Origin: Pseudomonadota bacterium
GTDB lineage: Bacteria > Desulfobacterota > Desulfovibrionia > Desulfovibrionales > Desulfovibrionaceae
Assembly (NCBI GenBank): GCA_023411815.1
Contig: JAEYOJ010000136.1
Location: forward strand, 1 to 15,891
Reading direction: 5' to 3'
Length of the DNA stretch: 15,891 bases
The position numbers and the translations under genes are program-made. This document shows positions 13,914 through 15,891 of this stretch, one piece after another (position 1 is the stretch's first letter; each line of letters opens with the position of its first letter). The notes beneath the pieces were generated by a model. The model was not told the DNA's origin, searched no databases, and saw only the letters and a list, made by a program, of their open reading frames with translations.

Positions 13914-13941
13914 TCTACGGTCCTCCCCGCTGACTGCAAGT

Positions 13942-13971
13942 ACCGGGAAGCGTAAGCTTTCCGGTTTTTTT
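13942..13971 (+). terminator. Intrinsic terminator after tatA
   Basis: ACCGGGAAGC (13942-13951) pairs with GCTTTCCGGT (13956-13965), with one G-U pair and a GTAA tetraloop, and runs into seven T residues (13965-13971). It lies 28 bases after the tatA stop. Confidence 0.88.
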
Positions 13972-14053
13972 GATCAATCCACGTCTCCGGACTTTTCGAA
14001 CGGTCGGAAAGGCCTTCTGATTAGCTTAACGGCAATGAACGGGACATATCACA

Positions 14054-14071
14054 GCCGGAGGTACTTCCGGC
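14054..14071 (-). terminator. Hairpin just after pgsA, possible weak terminator
   Basis: GCCGGA (14054-14059) pairs with TCCGGC (14066-14071) around a 6-base loop, 3 bases beyond the pgsA-type stop. No T run follows on the minus strand, so termination would need help; transcription may run on towards the tatA terminator region. Confidence 0.35.
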
Positions 14072-14074
14072 CCA

Positions 14075-14635
14075 CTATGCCTCGTCCTTGACCATGACCA
14101 TGCCACGCGTGATGTACTGGGCAGCCGTCAGCACCGTCAGCCCGGTGACTCCCAACAACAGCAACATGCGTACTCCATCCTGATCAAAGTCAAAAGTCTG
14201 CTCCAGAAGAACGAACAGCACCAGGGAAATCTGCAGCAGTGTATTGAGCTTGCTGGTCCAGGCAGGCCTGGCGATGTTCTTGACGTCGATGCCCCAGAAA
14301 TTGAGCACGATCAGGCCGCCAACGATGAGCACATCCCTGCTCACGACGAGAACAGCCAGGAAGTCGGGCAGCCATCCCTTGATGGCCAGAGTGATGAAGC
14401 TGGCATCCAGGAGCACCTTGTCGGCAAGCGGATCCAGCATGGCTCCAAGTTTGGATCGTTGCCGAAGGACCCTGGCCAAAAAGCCGTCCAGCCCGTCCGT
14501 AAGACCAGCCACCGCGAACAGGATCCACGCAAGGGTAAACCACTCCTGCAAAAAGGCCATAATGAAGCCGGGGGTGAGCAGGATGCGCACCAGGGTCAAG
14601 AAATTGGGTAGTGTCCAGTTTCTGTTCAGCTCCAT
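14075..14635 (-). CDS. pgsA: CDP-alcohol phosphatidyltransferase (phosphatidylglycerophosphate synthase type)
   Basis: Inner-membrane enzyme that moves a phosphatidyl group from CDP-diacylglycerol to an alcohol, most likely glycerol-3-phosphate in the path to phosphatidylglycerol and cardiolipin. The full catalytic motif is present near residues 47-72: D-G-L-D-G-F-L-A-R, then G eight residues on, then AMLD and PLAD, giving the four metal-binding Asp at about 47, 50, 68 and 72. The N-terminus LPNFLTLVRILLTPGF and several membrane helices fit PgsA. Length is 186 residues. Two ATGs are adjacent (14638, 14635); the second is spaced better from AGGAG. It follows the secreted protein by 35 bases, so the two are probably co-transcribed. 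Confidence 0.92.
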   Translation of the reverse strand: MELNRNWTLPNFLTLVRILLTPGFIMAFLQEWFTLAWILFAVAGLTDGLDGFLARVLRQRSKLGAMLDPLADKVLLDASFITLAIKGWLPDFLAVLVVSRDVLIVGGLIVLNFWGIDVKNIARPAWTSKLNTLLQISLVLFVLLEQTFDFDQDGVRMLLLLGVTGLTVLTAAQYITRGMVMVKDEA

Positions 14636-14670
14636 CATGCTCCTTGCACTGCTCTTCGGCAGTGCCTGAA

Positions 14671-15639
14671 TCAGGGCGCCGCTTGCTGGGATGAGGCGGC
14701 CGGCAACAAATCGAGTGCGGCGTCCGGCGATTGCAAGAGCACGGAAAGCCCCTGTGAAGTAAGCCTAGCGTCGAGGGCTTGCTGAACCTCTTGCACCTTA
14801 TCTGTCAGAATCTGCCACCGGGCTGTCAGGCCTTCGGTTTCAAGGGAGATATCCACGAGTTCCGCAGCGGATACGCTGTGCTCCCAAGTCTGCAGCTCTT
14901 CGTCAAAGATGCGAATATCATCCGGCGCCTTCCAACCCACCACCTGCACGCTCATGGCTCTTTTGCCCTTGCCGGTCATACCCGTGCGAGAGAAATAATT
15001 GCCCCATAGGGTCAACCACAGGGTTTCCAGGTCCTTCGAGCGGCTGCGCCACTCTCCCACGTCGGATTCCAGATGTCCGGACCAGACATCCTGCGGTCCA
15101 CTCTCCAGGGTCAGCCTGGGCTTGACTCCGTGTATGGATGAAAGGCCGGAGAGGAACTGCAGCCTGGTGATCTGTTCGCCGATCGCCCCCATCCCCTGTC
15201 CCATGGACAAAGTATATGGCAAGAACGCCTCGACAGTGTACAGGACACCCAAGTCCTGCAGCATCTTTTTGAGGGCGGCCCGGTTGACCGCCACACGGGC
15301 ATAGATACGAACGCCATTGGGAATGGGCTCGTTGGAAACGTCGGAATACCCCTGGATGTACCTGGCCGACCGATTGGACAGGAAGGCATAGAGCAGCTCA
15401 CTGCGCAGCGGTTGGAGCTGCCCTGGCAAAATATCCAGCGCCTCGTTATAGACCGCGCGGGTAAAGGCGGCCTGCAGGGCTCTAGCCTGGAGCTGTTGCT
15501 GATTTTCGCCTTCAATGCGCTGGACATCCAGTTCGATCTCCGCAGCCAGGGCCGGAGACACCGCCATCAGTCCGACGAGCCAAAGACCGAGGGTCAGAAA
15601 CAGACAGGCGAAACCTCTACTGACAAGCGCTCTTTTCAT
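14671..15639 (-). CDS. Secreted protein of unknown function, possibly with a FlgT/DUF2066-like domain
   Basis: A 322-residue exported protein. The start at 15639 (MKRALVSRGFACLFLTLGLW) gives a clear Sec signal peptide with a hydrophobic core at residues 10-28 and cleavage after A-L-A or L-A-A (about 32-33). The N-terminal mature region, QQQLQARALQAAFTRAVYNE, then RSARYIQGYSDVSNE and a basic RVAVNRAALKKMLQDLG stretch, resembles the small domain seen in FlgT and DUF2066 proteins; this is a weak resemblance. The middle and C-terminal parts contain WRSRSKDLETLWLTLWGNYF and a helical coil (WQILTDKVQEVQQALDARLT). There are no mature Cys residues. A periplasmic location is likely. It precedes pgsA by 35 bases. 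Confidence 0.8.
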   Translation of the reverse strand: MKRALVSRGFACLFLTLGLWLVGLMAVSPALAAEIELDVQRIEGENQQQLQARALQAAFTRAVYNEALDILPGQLQPLRSELLYAFLSNRSARYIQGYSDVSNEPIPNGVRIYARVAVNRAALKKMLQDLGVLYTVEAFLPYTLSMGQGMGAIGEQITRLQFLSGLSSIHGVKPRLTLESGPQDVWSGHLESDVGEWRSRSKDLETLWLTLWGNYFSRTGMTGKGKRAMSVQVVGWKAPDDIRIFDEELQTWEHSVSAAELVDISLETEGLTARWQILTDKVQEVQQALDARLTSQGLSVLLQSPDAALDLLPAASSQQAAP

Positions 15640-15745
15640 GATCTTCACTGTGCTACGGTTTATAACGTGGGAGAAATGACCAAGCATATGGCACCCTGTG
15701 CGGTTTCTTTTTTCTACTTCCGATCACGGCTTTTGGCAATGTGAC

Positions 15746-15761
15746 TGCAGCTTCAATGCCA
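15746..15761 (-). promoter_or_regulatory. Sigma54-like -24/-12 element upstream of the secreted-protein gene
   Basis: Read on the minus strand the bases are TGGCATTGAAGCTGCA, which match the TGGCAC-N5-TTGCA consensus apart from two or three positions and keep the essential GG-N10-GC spacing. A transcript would start roughly 95 bases before the ATG at 15639. A second, weaker GG-N10-GC match (TGGCAATGTGACTGCA, 15734-15749) points the other way and shares the TGCA. Without a neighbouring enhancer site this remains a candidate. Confidence 0.25.
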
Positions 15762-15773
15762 GTAGTTTAGAGG

Positions 15774-15891
15774 TGGTCCCCAAAATTTGGACAGGTGTGT
15801 AAGGTGGAGCCGACGAACGAGGGGGAACACCTTTGAAGAGCAAGCGGACACGTTATTCGGCAGAATTCAAGGCCAAGGTTGCCAAAGAGGC
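15774..15891 (+). mobile_element. Left end of an IS3-family insertion sequence, cut by the window edge
   Basis: A terminal sequence starting TGGTCCCCAAAATTTGGACA at 15774 is followed after about 40 bases by the beginning of an IS3-type orfA. Elements of this family start with TG and have imperfect inverted repeats of 20-40 bases. The right end, orfB and the target duplication lie outside the window. The exact left border is inferred from the TG start and could be a few bases off. Confidence 0.75.
15833..15891 (+). CDS. IS3-family transposase OrfA, N-terminal fragment
   Basis: The frame starting at TTG 15833 reads M-K-S-K-R-T-R-Y-S-A-E-F-K-A-K-V-A-K-E-A and runs off the right edge. RYSAEFKAKVAKEA is the typical opening of the helix-turn-helix OrfA of IS3 elements, which binds the inverted repeats and, after a programmed frameshift with orfB, forms the transposase. 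No ATG is available, and GAGGGGG lies 7 bases before the TTG, which supports that start. Whether the element is intact cannot be seen. Confidence 0.8.
   Translation, partial: MKSKRTRYSAEFKAKVAKE

Noticed and set aside
1..15891. CRISPR array, tRNA/rRNA genes, phage or defence modules
   Set aside because: No regularly spaced repeats, cloverleaf sequences, rRNA-like stretches, integrases or recognisable defence proteins were found in reading the window.

Overview
The window looks like chromosomal DNA of a sulfate-reducing deltaproteobacterium of the Desulfovibrio/Desulfovibrionales type. The grounds are moderately high GC with GC-rich third codon positions, a DivIVA-domain protein and YggT lying directly upstream of an ilvB-ilvN-ilvC set, a free-standing tatA, and several small Cys-rich or exported proteins that I cannot match to a family. 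This lineage call is an inference from gene content, not from a database search.

Left part (1-6687). The tail of an unidentified + strand gene runs in from the left edge, followed by about 230 bases with no gene. A small exported protein of unknown function (minus) diverges from a lipoprotein hydrolase of the CocE/X-Pro dipeptidyl-peptidase (S15-like) family (+). A carboxymuconolactone-decarboxylase-like protein and an M32 metallocarboxypeptidase follow, separated by 3 bases. Next come a MarR-type repressor and a Bcr/CflA-type drug exporter, the usual repressor-plus-efflux pairing. A strong bidirectional terminator (6738-6770) closes this side.

Centre (6794-13575, all minus). Ten genes run head to tail from right to left. 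They encode a nine-Cys protein of unknown function, an unknown 252-residue protein, a HAD phosphatase, YggT, a DivIVA-domain coiled-coil protein, a DUF167/YggU protein, a DUF465 protein, then acetolactate synthase large (ilvB) and small (ilvN) subunits and ketol-acid reductoisomerase (ilvC). Several junctions are overlapping or within 10 bases, so at least yggT through ilvN should be translated from one message. The set joins envelope/division genes to the first two steps of branched-chain amino acid synthesis. ilvC is set apart by a 189-base gap that holds a long inverted repeat.

Right part (13707-15891). A tatA gene with a good sigma70-type promoter and its own terminator diverges from the central cluster. 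On the minus strand a secreted protein of unknown function is followed by a CDP-alcohol phosphatidyltransferase (pgsA type). The right edge cuts into an IS3-family insertion sequence: its left inverted repeat and the start of orfA are visible.

No CRISPR array, rRNA, tRNA, phage module or recognisable defence system was seen. The most unusual points are the merger of division/envelope genes with ilvBNC, the two unknown genes at its head, a Tat-like lipoprotein signal on the S15-type hydrolase, and a cofactor loop in IlvC that lacks the usual phosphate-binding serines.
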